In this document: positions 18,706-27,969 of the stretch, piece after piece
Layout: each line of letters opens with the position of its first letter
Position numbering within the stretch: position 1 is the first letter of the stretch
Assembly: GCF_037414475.1 (NCBI RefSeq)
Contig: NZ_CP147913.1
Coordinates: forward strand, 2,294,001-2,358,000
Source of the DNA: Myxococcus stipitatus
GTDB lineage: Bacteria; Myxococcota; Myxococcia; Myxococcales; Myxococcaceae
Direction: 5' to 3'
DNA length: 64,000 nucleotides
Made by a program: the position numbers and the translations under genes
Notes under the pieces: generated by a model
Database searches by the model: none
What the model saw: only the letters and a program-made list of their open reading frames with translations
Told to the model about the DNA's origin: nothing

Positions 18706-19671
18706 ATGACGAGGACCTCCCGCCCCTCCAGCAAGGCCCGGACACAAGGCCGGCGCGGGACACCCGCGAGGGCGGAGTCACCCTCCCGCGAGCGCAAGCC
18801 ACGGCGCGGTGCCTCCGCCAGCGCTCCCAAGACGCGCCCCCCCACGAAGAAGGCCAGGTCCCTGCGGAAGAAGGCCTCGCGTGGCCCCAGGATACGGGAG
18901 GTCGTTGACATCCAGGAGGACTTCAGAGGTCCATGGTATCTCCACGGGGTTGCCCGCGCGAAGGGGCTCGCGAAGCTGGGGGCGCTGGGGCTGGGCATGC
19001 CACCGGCCCGGATTCACGTGATGAAGGAGGGCACGCTGGCCGCCCTCGTGTCGCCCATCCCCACGCACCGGGTGGACCCGACGCGGGCGAACCTGCTGGC
19101 CCACCAGCGCGCCACCGAGGTCATCCTCCGCGAGCACACGCTGCTGCCCGTGGCCTTCGGCACCGTGCTGAGCTCCCGGGCCCAGGTTCAACAGCTGCTG
19201 CGCGCCGCGAAGGGGGTGCTCACCACCGCCCTGAACGCGCTGGAGGGCAAGGTGGAGCTGGGCCTCAAGGTGCTGCACCATCGCGAGCACCTGTCGCGGC
19301 GCATGGAGATGGAGGACTTCAGTCTGCGGCGCCGCGCGGGAGAGCCCGAAGGCGAGCACGAGCGGCGGCTGGGGCACGCGGTGGAGCTGCGCGCCTCACT
19401 CGACATGGCCGCGATGTTGGAGAGCCTGCGCCCGCTGGCCGCGGCCTCGCGCATCCGAGCGCCCGTGGGGGAGCGGATGCTGCTCAACGCGGCCTTCCTC
19501 GTCGAGCGGGAGAAGGTGCCCGCCTTCGAGGCGAAGGTCCGAACGCTGGCCGCGCGCTCGGACCTCTACGCCTTCCGCTTCACCGGGCCGTGGCCCGCGT
19601 ACAGCTTCGTCGACGTGAGGTTCGGCCTGGACGAGGGGACTGTCCCCGCCGCCTCACGGACCGCCGGCTGA
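18706..19671 (+). CDS. GvpL/GvpF-family gas-vesicle protein with a basic N-terminal tail
   Basis: A 321-residue protein. Residues about 75-320 match the GvpL/GvpF family from end to end: WYLHGVA, GTLAALVSPIP, EHTLLPVAFGTVLSS, KVELGLKVL, LNAAFLVER and the hallmark GPWPAYSFV near the C-terminus. Residues 1-65 form a Lys/Arg/Ser/Pro-rich tail without counterpart in ordinary GvpF, similar in composition to histone H1 tails. No later start codon would keep the conserved part, so the tail is probably real. In gas-vesicle producers GvpF/L are accessory assembly factors. Here no gvpN, gvpK or gvpC is nearby. Confidence 0.85.
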   Translation: MTRTSRPSSKARTQGRRGTPARAESPSRERKPRRGASASAPKTRPPTKKARSLRKKASRGPRIREVVDIQEDFRGPWYLHGVARAKGLAKLGALGLGMPPARIHVMKEGTLAALVSPIPTHRVDPTRANLLAHQRATEVILREHTLLPVAFGTVLSSRAQVQQLLRAAKGVLTTALNALEGKVELGLKVLHHREHLSRRMEMEDFSLRRRAGEPEGEHERRLGHAVELRASLDMAAMLESLRPLAAASRIRAPVGERMLLNAAFLVEREKVPAFEAKVRTLAARSDLYAFRFTGPWPAYSFVDVRFGLDEGTVPAASRTAG

Positions 19672-20727
19672 CGACACCGGCGTCGTCACCCGCGCGACCT
19701 CCGCGGCCAACGGGTCCACTCCCGCGGGGAGACGGACCCAGCCGCTGGTGTGCTCCGTGCGCGCGAAGAAGCCGTCCATCGCGCGCGCCACGGTGAGCGT
19801 GCCCAGGGCCTTGCCACCGCGCTTGTACTCGACGCGGAAGGACTCCGTCGGCTCGCCCCCCGCGGGCAGCTCATCCCGGCCCAGCAGGTCCAACGGAACC
19901 AGCCGCCACACGCGGTCATGCCAGTTGCGGGTGAACTCGTCCGGCTTGTCCGGCGACTCCTCCGGCGCCAGCGCGACGGGGTTGGGCGCCTTGCCGCTCG
20001 CGGTGAAGGAGCGCGAGACACCGCCCGAGGTGATGACCACCGCGTCGAAGTCCCCCAGGTCGAACAAGTGCATCCGCCGGTCCACCAGGCGGCTGCTCGC
20101 GTTCTCCAGGTCCGGCAGCAGCGCGGGGCCCAACAGGAAGACCTGTCCGTCCGACTCGCGGCGCAGGTACGGCGTTCCCCAGCCGCCCGTCGTCGAGGCC
20201 AGCGTGTAGGACTCCGCCTTTCCGCCCAACGTCAGCGTCAGCTTGCGCTGCGAGGTGGTCAGCCCCACCTCCTCCAATTTCTTCGCGTCGAGCACACCCA
20301 GCGAACGCGTGGCGCGCAGCGGGGCGAAGCGGGGGAAGAGCTTCTGCGCCACCTCGTTGGCCCGCAGGTCGCGAGGAGGCGGAGGCGGCGTGGAGCCTGT
20401 GGCCTCGGGGCCCTGCGCCACCGCCGTGCCGCCGTCCCCAGCCTGCGTGCCACCATCCGCGTCCGAAGCCATGGCTTCCGGAGGAAGGGGCCGGGCGGGC
20501 TTGTAGCCCAGGCGAACCCACAGCAGGTCCCGGTCCTGCGCGTCGCGGAACAGCTCGACGAAGCGGGCCTCGTCCTCGAAGCGCACGCGGTCCAACGCAC
20601 GCGCCGGGAGCTCCACCACCGTCACGTCACCGGGAGCACCCGAGGGCGTCCGCTGCCACACCAGATAGGCGGCCACCAGGGCCACCGCCGCGAGGGCGCC
20701 CTGGAGCGCCAGGTCCCGGGCCTTCAT
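19654..20727 (-). CDS. DUF4340 membrane-anchored protein of a Gld-type ABC operon
   Basis: A 357-residue protein with one N-terminal anchor (LALQGALAAVALVAAYLVW) and a large outside domain of the DUF4340 kind (VLDAKKLEEVGLTTSQRKLTL-type repeats). It carries a Gly/Asp/Pro-rich insert near residues 90-120. DUF4340 proteins typically follow GldG-like genes, as here: the ATG overlaps the upstream stop (ATGA). Its role in the complex is not known. It ends 18 bp inside the end of the convergent GvpF/L-like gene. Confidence 0.85.
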   Translation of the reverse strand: MKARDLALQGALAAVALVAAYLVWQRTPSGAPGDVTVVELPARALDRVRFEDEARFVELFRDAQDRDLLWVRLGYKPARPLPPEAMASDADGGTQAGDGGTAVAQGPEATGSTPPPPPRDLRANEVAQKLFPRFAPLRATRSLGVLDAKKLEEVGLTTSQRKLTLTLGGKAESYTLASTTGGWGTPYLRRESDGQVFLLGPALLPDLENASSRLVDRRMHLFDLGDFDAVVITSGGVSRSFTASGKAPNPVALAPEESPDKPDEFTRNWHDRVWRLVPLDLLGRDELPAGGEPTESFRVEYKRGGKALGTLTVARAMDGFFARTEHTSGWVRLPAGVDPLAAEVARVTTPVSSAGGP

Positions 20728-22595
20728 CGCTCACCTCCCGCCGCCACCGTGGCGCGCGGAGCACGACGGCCTCGCCGCCGCGTCGTCACGAAGCCCACCG
20801 CCAGCACCAGCGCCGGGGCCAGGAAGACGGTGGCGTAGAACCACGCCACGTCCTGCTCCCGCGTGTGCTGGATGGGCACGTCCTCCTCGGTGGACACCAC
20901 GCCGGACACGGCCTCTTCACCCGTCAGCCAGCGCAGCGAGTCCAACACCAGGTACTCGTTGCCCAGGTTGGTCAGCACCATGTCGCTCATCGCATCCGCG
21001 TCCGCCATGACGATGGCGCGCATGGACACCTTGCCGGCCGGCGCGGGCTCCTCCACCGCGACCACCAGCGGCCACGTCCGCCGCATCTCTCCCGCGTCGT
21101 GCGTGAAGTTCCCATTCGCATCCGCGAACGTGGCGCCGTGAGCACGCACGGAGATGTCGTGCATGATGCCGTTGGGCAGCGGCTGAAGCTGGTCCATCGC
21201 GCCCGCGCCGATGAGCGCCACCGCCGCCTGTCCCCCCAACGCCGACAGCGACGTGACGGACGGATGCGAGCTGAAGCCCACCGAGCCCAGGTTGCCCCGG
21301 TCGCTCTGCTGACGCGTGGTGCGGAAGTACACCTGGTCGTTCGCCAGCGGCGTGCCCAGGTACTTCAGGCCCAGCGGCTCCAAGAGCTTCTCGAAGCGCG
21401 GGCCCTCCGGCTCCAGCGCCAGCCACAACCGGCCGCCGCGCTTGAGGTACTCGCGCACGGCGGTGGTCTCCTCTGGGAGGAAGTCACGCGTGGCGCCCAG
21501 CACCACCAGCGCCGCCGCGTCGGCGGGAACCTCCTGCCCAAGTCCCTCCGAGACGCTCAGCGAACGCACGTCCACGTTCTGCGAGCGCAGGACTTCCTTG
21601 AGCTGCGCGACGGACGGCTTCGGCGTCTCGCCCGGCACCGGCCGCGTGTCCGCGCGCTCGCCGTGGCCCGCAGTGAAGTAGACGACGCGACGGGGCTTCG
21701 CCACCGTCATGAGCCGCCGCTGGACCTCCTGGTCCAACCGCTGCAACTGCCCTCGGGAGCGGTCCAGCTCCAGCCCCACCGTGAGGGGCTCCTTGCGCTC
21801 GCCCCGGGCCAGCACGACGGTGCCGTTGTTGTGCACGCCCAGGAGCCTGGCGCGCGTGGGCTCCACGGCCTGGTCCAGCCACTCCACGTTGAGCAACTGG
21901 GGACTCTCCACCGACAGGTCGCGGAAGTACTGCCGCACCGCCTCACCCACCTCGTTCGAGGGCGGGAAGAAGAGCGTCACCTGCAAGGGCTCGTTGAGTC
22001 CGCGCACCACCTTGCGCGTGGAGTCCCCGGGCTTCGCGGTGCGGAAGTACGACAGGTCCCACGTCGTGTTCGCCTGCGTGACGACGAACACCGTCGCGAA
22101 GGCGAAGATGAGCACGAAGGACATGCCCAGTCCGGAGTACAGCGCGCTGCGCGCACGCCCCGTCTCCAGCACCGGCGCGCGCGCCATGGCCTGGACCGCG
22201 ACCTCCACCAGCACCAGCGGCGCCAGACAGCACGTGAGCAACGCGGGGTACAGCGCCGCCAGCACCACCGCCAGCTTGGGGGACTTCATCGACAGGCGCG
22301 CCCCGAAGAGGGACGTGCCCAGGTCGGACTGGAGGAAGTAGAGCGCCAGCGCCGCCAGGCCCAACCCGTACAGGCCCAGCACCCAGCCATCCACCGTGCG
22401 CCGGTCCACGCTCGCGCCACGCGAGACGGCGAACCGCCAACCCATCGCGAGGACCACCGCCGCCACGCCCGCGCCGGACATGAGCCCGCGGCCCGTCCCC
22501 ACGCCCAGGATGCGCTCACCGATGAAGACGGCGAGCAATCCGGTAACGAACATGAGCGTCGTCATCCACCCCTGCCCCATCGGACGCGAGCTCAT
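20724..22595 (-). CDS. GldG-like ABC auxiliary protein
   Basis: A 623-residue protein of the ABC_transp_aux/GldG family. The N-terminal quarter holds several membrane segments, the centre is a soluble extracytoplasmic domain (VVYFTAGHGERADTRP and PADAAALVVLGATRDFLPEE are typical), and one membrane segment lies at the C-terminus (VFLAPALVLAVGFVTT). GldG works with GldA and GldF; in Bacteroidetes the set is needed for gliding, elsewhere its substrate is unknown. I took ATG 22595, which overlaps the upstream stop as ATGA, over the GTG two codons earlier. Confidence 0.85.
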   Translation of the reverse strand: MSSRPMGQGWMTTLMFVTGLLAVFIGERILGVGTGRGLMSGAGVAAVVLAMGWRFAVSRGASVDRRTVDGWVLGLYGLGLAALALYFLQSDLGTSLFGARLSMKSPKLAVVLAALYPALLTCCLAPLVLVEVAVQAMARAPVLETGRARSALYSGLGMSFVLIFAFATVFVVTQANTTWDLSYFRTAKPGDSTRKVVRGLNEPLQVTLFFPPSNEVGEAVRQYFRDLSVESPQLLNVEWLDQAVEPTRARLLGVHNNGTVVLARGERKEPLTVGLELDRSRGQLQRLDQEVQRRLMTVAKPRRVVYFTAGHGERADTRPVPGETPKPSVAQLKEVLRSQNVDVRSLSVSEGLGQEVPADAAALVVLGATRDFLPEETTAVREYLKRGGRLWLALEPEGPRFEKLLEPLGLKYLGTPLANDQVYFRTTRQQSDRGNLGSVGFSSHPSVTSLSALGGQAAVALIGAGAMDQLQPLPNGIMHDISVRAHGATFADANGNFTHDAGEMRRTWPLVVAVEEPAPAGKVSMRAIVMADADAMSDMVLTNLGNEYLVLDSLRWLTGEEAVSGVVSTEEDVPIQHTREQDVAWFYATVFLAPALVLAVGFVTTRRRGRRAPRATVAAGGER

Positions 22596-23314
22596 CGCCA
22601 CCTCCGCGCCTCGAGCACCCGCGTGGCCGCGAACAACGCCACGTAGGTGACGACCAGGTAGTAGACGACGTCACGCACGTGGATGAGCCCCGACTGGAAT
22701 GGTGGGAAGTGCTGGTTCCACAGCGACATCGCGCTGAAGACGTCCGCCAGCGGCTGCTCGGTGATGCGCGCCAGGAGCCAGCAGAGGAAGAGCGCCAGCA
22801 ACATCCCCGCGGACGTAATCGCCGCGAGCAGCTGGTTGCGAGCCAGCGCCGACCCGAACGTCCCCACCGCGAGCGACGCTCCGCCCAGGAGCAACAACCC
22901 CAGGTAGCCCGCCGCCACATGACCCAGCGACACCTTGCCGTTCACCAGCACCAGCACCGGCATGTACAGCGTGCACAGCACGTAGAGCGCCAGGAAGGCG
23001 AAGCCCGCCAGGAACTTGCCCAGCACGATGTCCCTGTCCCGCAGCGGTGACGAGTACAAGAGGGGCAGCGTCCCCGTCTGCCGCTCCTCGGCCAACAGCC
23101 GCATGGAGATGAACACCGAGGCGACCACGGTGAAGCCGCTCGAGTAATAGAAGAACTGCGACAGCACCTCGGCGGAGCGCTTGCTCGCGCCCCCCAGGGC
23201 CCACACGTTGAAGAGCAGGCCGTTCAACGCGAGGATGACCGCGATGACGACGTAGCCGCTGAGCGTGCGGAAGTAACCGGACAGCTCGCGGCGGGCGATG
23301 AGCAGCGCCTTCAC
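22592..23314 (-). CDS. GldF-like ABC-2 permease
   Basis: A 240-residue integral membrane protein with six predicted spans, starting with KALLIARRELSGYFRTLSGYVV, the usual opening of ABC-2 export permeases. EERQTGTLPLLYSSPLRDRDIVLGK (residues about 75-100) is the conserved cytoplasmic loop. The GTG start overlaps the ATPase stop as GTGA. It forms the channel of an ATP-driven exporter with the next upstream ATPase and the GldG-like protein. Confidence 0.9.
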   Translation of the reverse strand: MKALLIARRELSGYFRTLSGYVVIAVILALNGLLFNVWALGGASKRSAEVLSQFFYYSSGFTVVASVFISMRLLAEERQTGTLPLLYSSPLRDRDIVLGKFLAGFAFLALYVLCTLYMPVLVLVNGKVSLGHVAAGYLGLLLLGGASLAVGTFGSALARNQLLAAITSAGMLLALFLCWLLARITEQPLADVFSAMSLWNQHFPPFQSGLIHVRDVVYYLVVTYVALFAATRVLEARRWR

Positions 23315-24240
23315 GCGCGCACCTCCTGGCCGTGCGTCAGCCTGAGGAAGATGGACTCCAACTGCCCCGCGCCCTGGTCCAGCCGCAGGAGCTCCAGCCC
23401 CGCGCCCACCACCGCTTGCGCCACGCGCGGACGCAGGTCGGGAGAAGCCCGCAGGCTCAGCGACACCACGCCGTCCACGGCCCGGTCCACCTCCACCGCG
23501 CCGAAGCCCTGGAGCACCTCCACCGCGCGCGCCTGGTCGCCGCGCACCTCCACCTCGATGGAGCCTCCTCCGCCCATCTTCCGCCCCAGCTCCTCCTCCG
23601 TCCCCTGCGCCACCAGCGTCCCCTTGTGGATGATGAGGAGCCGATCACACGTCTGCGAGATTTCCGGGAGGATGTGGCTGGAGACGAGGACGGTGTGCGT
23701 GCCCTTCAGTCCCCGGATGACGTCGCGCATCTCCACGATTTGCCGAGGGTCCAGGCCGCTGGTGGGCTCGTCGAGGATAAGCAGCGCGGGCTTGTGCACC
23801 AGCGCCTGCGCCACGCCCACGCGCTGACGGTAGCCGTGGCTGAGCGTGGAGATGAGCTCGCTGTCCACCTCGCGAAGCCCCGTCTTCTCCTCGGCCTCGC
23901 CCACCCGGGCGGCGGTGTCGCGCGCCGTCACGCCTCGAAGCCGCGCGACGTAGGCCAGGTACTCGCCCACCGTCATCTCGTCGTAGAGCGGGGGCACGTC
24001 CGGGAGATAGCCGATGCGCTGGCGGACCTCGTGGGCATTGCTCACCACGTCATGACCGTCGATGACGACGCGCCCGGAAGTCGGCAGCAGCACGCACCCG
24101 AGGACCTTCAACGTCGTCGACTTGCCCGCGCCGTTGAGGCCGAGAAAGCCGATGACCTCGCCCTGGCCAATGGTGAAGGCCAGGTCCCGGATGGCCGCGT
24201 GCTCACCGTAGTACTTGGTCAGCCCTTCGACCTGAATCAT
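23311..24240 (-). CDS. GldA-like ABC transporter ATPase
   Basis: A 309-residue ATPase. Walker A is GLNGAGKSTT (near residue 40), the signature is LSHGYRQRVGVAQAL, Walker B is ALLILDEPTSGLDP, and the switch is VLVSSHIL. A C-terminal extension of about 90 residues, including SIEVEVRGDQARAVEVL, is typical of exporter ATPases paired with ABC-2 permeases. It is the first gene of the four-gene overlapping operon 24240-19654. In M. xanthus-type bacteria a role in motility or surface export is conceivable but not shown by the sequence. Confidence 0.92.
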   Translation of the reverse strand: MIQVEGLTKYYGEHAAIRDLAFTIGQGEVIGFLGLNGAGKSTTLKVLGCVLLPTSGRVVIDGHDVVSNAHEVRQRIGYLPDVPPLYDEMTVGEYLAYVARLRGVTARDTAARVGEAEEKTGLREVDSELISTLSHGYRQRVGVAQALVHKPALLILDEPTSGLDPRQIVEMRDVIRGLKGTHTVLVSSHILPEISQTCDRLLIIHKGTLVAQGTEEELGRKMGGGGSIEVEVRGDQARAVEVLQGFGAVEVDRAVDGVVSLSLRASPDLRPRVAQAVVGAGLELLRLDQGAGQLESIFLRLTHGQEVRA

Positions 24241-24292
24241 AGAAGGTCATTCCATCAGTCGCGGTAGGGGGGATTGTCAAGCATCGAGCCGC

Positions 24293-25711
24293 TCAGTCAT
24301 GGCGGACCTCGAGCCCCTCCGTGGTCCTTCCCAGGGTGAAGCGCAGCGCCCCTTCCAGCTCCGGCAGGACGAAGGAGTAACCCAGTTGCTCCGCCCGGGT
24401 GGGGAGCGCCCGGGCACCCGCCAGCAGGGCCTCCTGCCCCATCTCCCCGAAGAGCGTGCGGATGACGGCCGCGGGCATCGGCAGCACCGCCGGCCGCCGC
24501 ACCACACGGCCCAGCGTCCGAGCGAAGTCCCCCTGCCGCACCGCCCCGGGAGCCACCGCGTTGATGGGACCTCGCGCCGCGTCGGTGAAGAGGCTGAAGT
24601 GGATGAGGCCCAGGAGGTCCTCCAGCGACACCCAGCTCATCCACTGGCGCCCGGACGCGATGGGCCCTCCGCCGCCCGCGAGGAATGGGGGCAGCATCTT
24701 CGCCAGCGCACCGTCCCGAGCATCCAGCACCGGACCGATGCGCAGGTGCACCACGCGAATCCCCGCGGCCTCGGCGGGCGCGGTGGCCGCCTCCCAGGCG
24801 CGGCACACGTCCGCGAGGAAGCCCGTGCCCGGCGCGCTCGTCTCGGTGAGGGGCTCGTCGCCCCGGTCTCCGTAGACGCCGACGCCCGCGGCGCAGACGA
24901 GCACCCGGGGCTTGCGCTTCATCCGCGCCAGCGCCTCGCTCAACGTGAGCGTGCCCTCCGCGCGGCTCTTGAGGATGGCGTCCTTGTACTCGGGGGACCA
25001 GCGCTTGCCCGCGACGTTGACGCCCGCCAGGTGCACCACCGCGTCCACGCCCTCGAGCGCCGCCGTGTCCACCTCGCCCTTGTCGGGGGCCCACGCCACC
25101 TCGCCTCGCGAGGACTCCGCGCGCCTGCGCACCAGCCGCTTCACGCCATGGCCGCCCGTGGTGAGCAGCGGCACCAGCGCCGAGCCCACCAACCCCGATG
25201 CCCCCGTGATGGCGACCGAGAACGGTCCCCGTGACGCGAAGGCCTGGTGGCGGCGCTGGTCGATTCCTGTCACCCGGTGGCGATAAGCGAACACCCGCTC
25301 CAGCGAGCGCCGCGCGAAGCCCCCACCCACCAGGCTCCCCAGCCCGCCAAGGGGCAACGCGTACTCCACCTCGTCCTCGAGGACGGAGGTGCCCATCGCG
25401 GGCTCGGGCCAGAAGCGATGGGTGTGGACCCACTTCGAGAACGGGCCGGTCACCTGGCGGTCCTGGAAGAGTGAGTCCTGGATGCAGGCGGTGTGCTCGG
25501 CCACCCAGCGGCGGGGGATGGGGCCCACGTACATCTTCATCACGACGCGGGCGCCCACCTGGAGGCCATCGCCGGAGCGCTCGAGGAGCTCCATCCGCTC
25601 CCAGGGGGGCGTCAGCCGTGCGAGCGCCCCTTCCCGGGAGTGCCAGGCGAACAGCTCGGAGGCGGAAACCGGCATCCGAGCGCGCGCATTGAAGACGTGC
25701 GACTTGCCCAT
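24293..25711 (-). CDS. SRPBCC domain fused to TIGR01777-type sugar-nucleotide epimerase-like protein
   Basis: A 472-residue two-domain protein. Residues 1-165 are a SRPBCC (START-like) ligand-binding domain (FNARARMPVSASELFAWHSREG, PPWERMELLE). Residues about 175-470 are an extended-SDR domain with the NAD-binding motif ITGASGLVGSAL and the TIGR01777 hallmarks VVHLAGVNVAGKRW and KILKSR-like. This fusion is known in bacteria, with unknown substrate. The ATG at 25711 (MGKSHVFN) was chosen because SRPBCC begins there; the open frame continues upstream antisense to the neighbouring gene. It is divergent from the next gene with 31 bp between. Confidence 0.88.
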   Translation of the reverse strand: MGKSHVFNARARMPVSASELFAWHSREGALARLTPPWERMELLERSGDGLQVGARVVMKMYVGPIPRRWVAEHTACIQDSLFQDRQVTGPFSKWVHTHRFWPEPAMGTSVLEDEVEYALPLGGLGSLVGGGFARRSLERVFAYRHRVTGIDQRRHQAFASRGPFSVAITGASGLVGSALVPLLTTGGHGVKRLVRRRAESSRGEVAWAPDKGEVDTAALEGVDAVVHLAGVNVAGKRWSPEYKDAILKSRAEGTLTLSEALARMKRKPRVLVCAAGVGVYGDRGDEPLTETSAPGTGFLADVCRAWEAATAPAEAAGIRVVHLRIGPVLDARDGALAKMLPPFLAGGGGPIASGRQWMSWVSLEDLLGLIHFSLFTDAARGPINAVAPGAVRQGDFARTLGRVVRRPAVLPMPAAVIRTLFGEMGQEALLAGARALPTRAEQLGYSFVLPELEGALRFTLGRTTEGLEVRHD

Positions 25712-25742
25712 GGTTGCTCCTGGCGCGACAGTGCGGCCCCCC

Positions 25743-26714
25743 ATGCTAAATCCGGAGCTCGTCGAGCGCGCGGTGGAATTGCTGCGGCGCGGCGGCGTCA
25801 TCGCCTTGCCCACGGAGACTGTGTACGGCCTCGCGGCCAACGCCGAGGACGAATTGGCCGTGCGTCGCGTTTTCGCCATCAAGGGCCGCCCCGCAACCCA
25901 TCCGCTCATCGTCCACCTGCCCGGCGTGGAACACCTCTCCTCCTGGGCGCAGGACATCCCTCCGGCCGCGCACGCGCTCGCCCGAGCCTTCTGGCCCGGA
26001 CCACTCACCCTGGTGCTGCGTCGCACGCCGCGCGCCACGGACGCCGTCACGGGGGGCCAGGACACGGTGGCCCTGCGAGTGCCGGGACATCCGGTGGCCC
26101 TGGCCGTGCTCGAGGCGATGGGAGGGGGAATCGCGGCCCCCAGCGCCAACCGCTTCGGGCGGGTGAGCCCCACCACGGCGGAGCACGTCCGGGTGGACCT
26201 GGGCGACGACGTGGACCTGGTCCTCGACGGAGGCCCCTGCACCGTGGGCGTGGAGTCCACCATCGTCGACCTGAGCTCGGGCGCACCCACCATCCTGCGG
26301 CCCGGAGGGCTCTCGACCGAGGACATCGAGCAGGTGCTGGGTCATCCCGTCCCGGTGAGGACGTCCTCGAAGGTCCGCGTGTCGGGCTCGCTCACGTCGC
26401 ACTACGCGCCGCGCGCCGGGGTGGTGCTCGCGGAGCCGGGCGAAGCCGCCGCGCGCGTGCGAGCCCTCCGGGAGCAGGGCCTGCGCGTGGGAGTGCTGGG
26501 CCCCGAGGGGCTTGAGCTTCCCCCGGGTATCTCCCGCTTCGACGTGCCCGCCGACCCGGCCGGCGCCGCACGTGTGCTCTATGCACGACTGCGGGAGGCG
26601 GATGAGCGAGGCCATGACGTGCTCGTGGCCTGTCTCCCCTCCGCCAGCGGGCTGGGCATCGCGGTGCGAGACAGACTCTCCCGCGCCGCCGCACCTCGCG
26701 ACGCGGGGGCCTGA
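25743..26714 (+). CDS. L-threonylcarbamoyladenylate synthase (Sua5/YwlC type)
   Basis: A 323-residue enzyme that makes threonylcarbamoyl-AMP from threonine, bicarbonate and ATP, the first step to t6A37 in tRNAs reading ANN codons. The YrdC domain covers residues 1-195 (GGVIALPTETVYGLAANA, FAIKGRPATHPLIVHL, APSANRFGRVSPTTAEHV, VESTIVDLS). A C-terminal Sua5 domain of about 120 residues follows after SHYAPR. The ATG at 25743 fits the family start. The partner TsaB/TsaD/TsaE genes are not here. Confidence 0.93.
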   Translation: MLNPELVERAVELLRRGGVIALPTETVYGLAANAEDELAVRRVFAIKGRPATHPLIVHLPGVEHLSSWAQDIPPAAHALARAFWPGPLTLVLRRTPRATDAVTGGQDTVALRVPGHPVALAVLEAMGGGIAAPSANRFGRVSPTTAEHVRVDLGDDVDLVLDGGPCTVGVESTIVDLSSGAPTILRPGGLSTEDIEQVLGHPVPVRTSSKVRVSGSLTSHYAPRAGVVLAEPGEAAARVRALREQGLRVGVLGPEGLELPPGISRFDVPADPAGAARVLYARLREADERGHDVLVACLPSASGLGIAVRDRLSRAAAPRDAGA

Positions 26715-26791
26715 ACCCCAAGGCCTCCCCCAGCTCCACGCCATGCGGGGCGCCGGGACTCGCTCCCCCCGTGCGAAACCGGGACCATGAC

Positions 26792-26816
26792 GCAACCAGC
26801 CATCGAGGATGGTTGC
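26792..26816. other. Inverted repeat downstream of the Sua5-type gene
   Basis: GCAACCA (26792-26798) and TGGTTGC (26810-26816) form a perfect 7-bp inverted repeat 78 bp after the stop and 125 bp before the next gene. There is no T-run. It may be a factor-assisted terminator or an operator. Confidence 0.4.
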
Positions 26817-26940
26817 ACCAAGAGAATGTTCACGTGCCAGGAGGCCAGGAGCGAGGATACTGGCGGCCGGGTGACGGACTTGAATGCCCTGAAGGGCTCC
26901 GGTATCCCGCCGTGTACTCCCAGAGGAGCGTCCCCGCGTG

Positions 26941-27969
26941 ATGCGAAGCCTGTTCGGCCTGGTCGTCGCCCTGTCGCTGTCCGCCTGCAAGGAAGAACCC
27001 CGAGGGCAGCTCGAGCCCATCCCACGTCCGCCGGGCATGAAGGACGCGCCCCCGCCCGCGCCGAAGGGCACGGCCCAAGCCGACGCGCCCGCGGTGGACC
27101 CATCCAAGGTCACCCTGCGCTGGAAGCTCGTCGGGAACACGCCCATCGCCTACCGCATCACCCTGGACCGCGAGGGCCCCGCGCCCTCCTCCGAGCCCGT
27201 GGAGGCCCCCGACGCCAAGGGCAAGAAGGGCAAGGGCAAGGACAAGCCGGAGCCCAAGGTGGAGCGCGCGCCCGCCCCCACCGACGCACTTCCCGGCTCG
27301 CTCACCTACGTCGTGGAGCGCTCCAACTCGGGCGGCTACCAGCTGCGCGTCATCCCCGAGGGCAACAGCGCCGCCGAGGACTCCGGCTCCATGAGCGAGC
27401 GCGGCTTCGTGCTCGACGGCCTCCAGGGCGTCACCCGCAACACGGCCTCCCTGGTGATGGAGCTGCCGCTGGCCGCGGTGGGCCTCAATGACACGTGGGC
27501 GCTGGGCACGGAGCTGCTCAAGCACGACGCCCTGGGCCCCGCGTTCGCCGCCGACAAGACGGAGCGCCGCAACCGCGTGAAGCTCACCGCGCTCACCCCC
27601 GTGGACGGGGGCGACCAGGTGGCCACGCTGGAGTACGACCTGGTCGAGCTGCTCAACGGCAAGGTGACCCAGCGCCGCCCGCCGCCCGCCGTGCCCGCGC
27701 ACACGGGTGACCCGGACACGGACCCGGCCGCCACCGACGAATCCGCGCCGCCAACCGTGCCCGCCTCCGCCGAGGTCCGCATCACCGGCAAGGGCGAGTT
27801 CCTCGTGAAGGCCGGCCACTGGCGCTCATGGGAAGGCAGCATCACCGCCACCACGCGCGGCGCCTTCCCCGCCAACGCGCTCCAGGTGCCGCCGGGCAAG
27901 GTGAAGCTGAAGCTCACCGCCCTGGAGTCGGCCCCGGCGTCCCAGCCTACGGCGAAGCCCCAGCAGTAG
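26941..27969 (+). CDS. Uncharacterised lipoprotein
   Basis: A 342-residue exported protein with a short signal and lipobox (LVVALSLSACKEE). A Pro/Ala/Lys-rich linker (residues about 20-115, including KGKKGKGKDKPEPK) leads to a beta-rich domain with paired YVVERSNSGGYQLRV and RVKLTALTPVDGGDQVATLEYDL strands. An AGAGGAG ribosome site is 11 bp upstream of ATG 26941; an adjacent GTG at 26938 is an alternative start. Its 3' end overlaps the end of the convergent ferrochelatase gene by 23 bp. No family recognised. Confidence 0.75.
   Translation: MRSLFGLVVALSLSACKEEPRGQLEPIPRPPGMKDAPPPAPKGTAQADAPAVDPSKVTLRWKLVGNTPIAYRITLDREGPAPSSEPVEAPDAKGKKGKGKDKPEPKVERAPAPTDALPGSLTYVVERSNSGGYQLRVIPEGNSAAEDSGSMSERGFVLDGLQGVTRNTASLVMELPLAAVGLNDTWALGTELLKHDALGPAFAADKTERRNRVKLTALTPVDGGDQVATLEYDLVELLNGKVTQRRPPPAVPAHTGDPDTDPAATDESAPPTVPASAEVRITGKGEFLVKAGHWRSWEGSITATTRGAFPANALQVPPGKVKLKLTALESAPASQPTAKPQQ

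Noticed and set aside
25711..25745. Possible sigma-54 box TGGCGCG..TGC between the divergent genes
   Set aside because: The GG to GC distance is 11, not 12, and no activator gene is nearby.
26860..26910. Sigma-70-type promoter TTGAAT-16-GTATCC before the lipoprotein
   Set aside because: Match is modest and spacing short. I do not list it as a feature, though it may be used.
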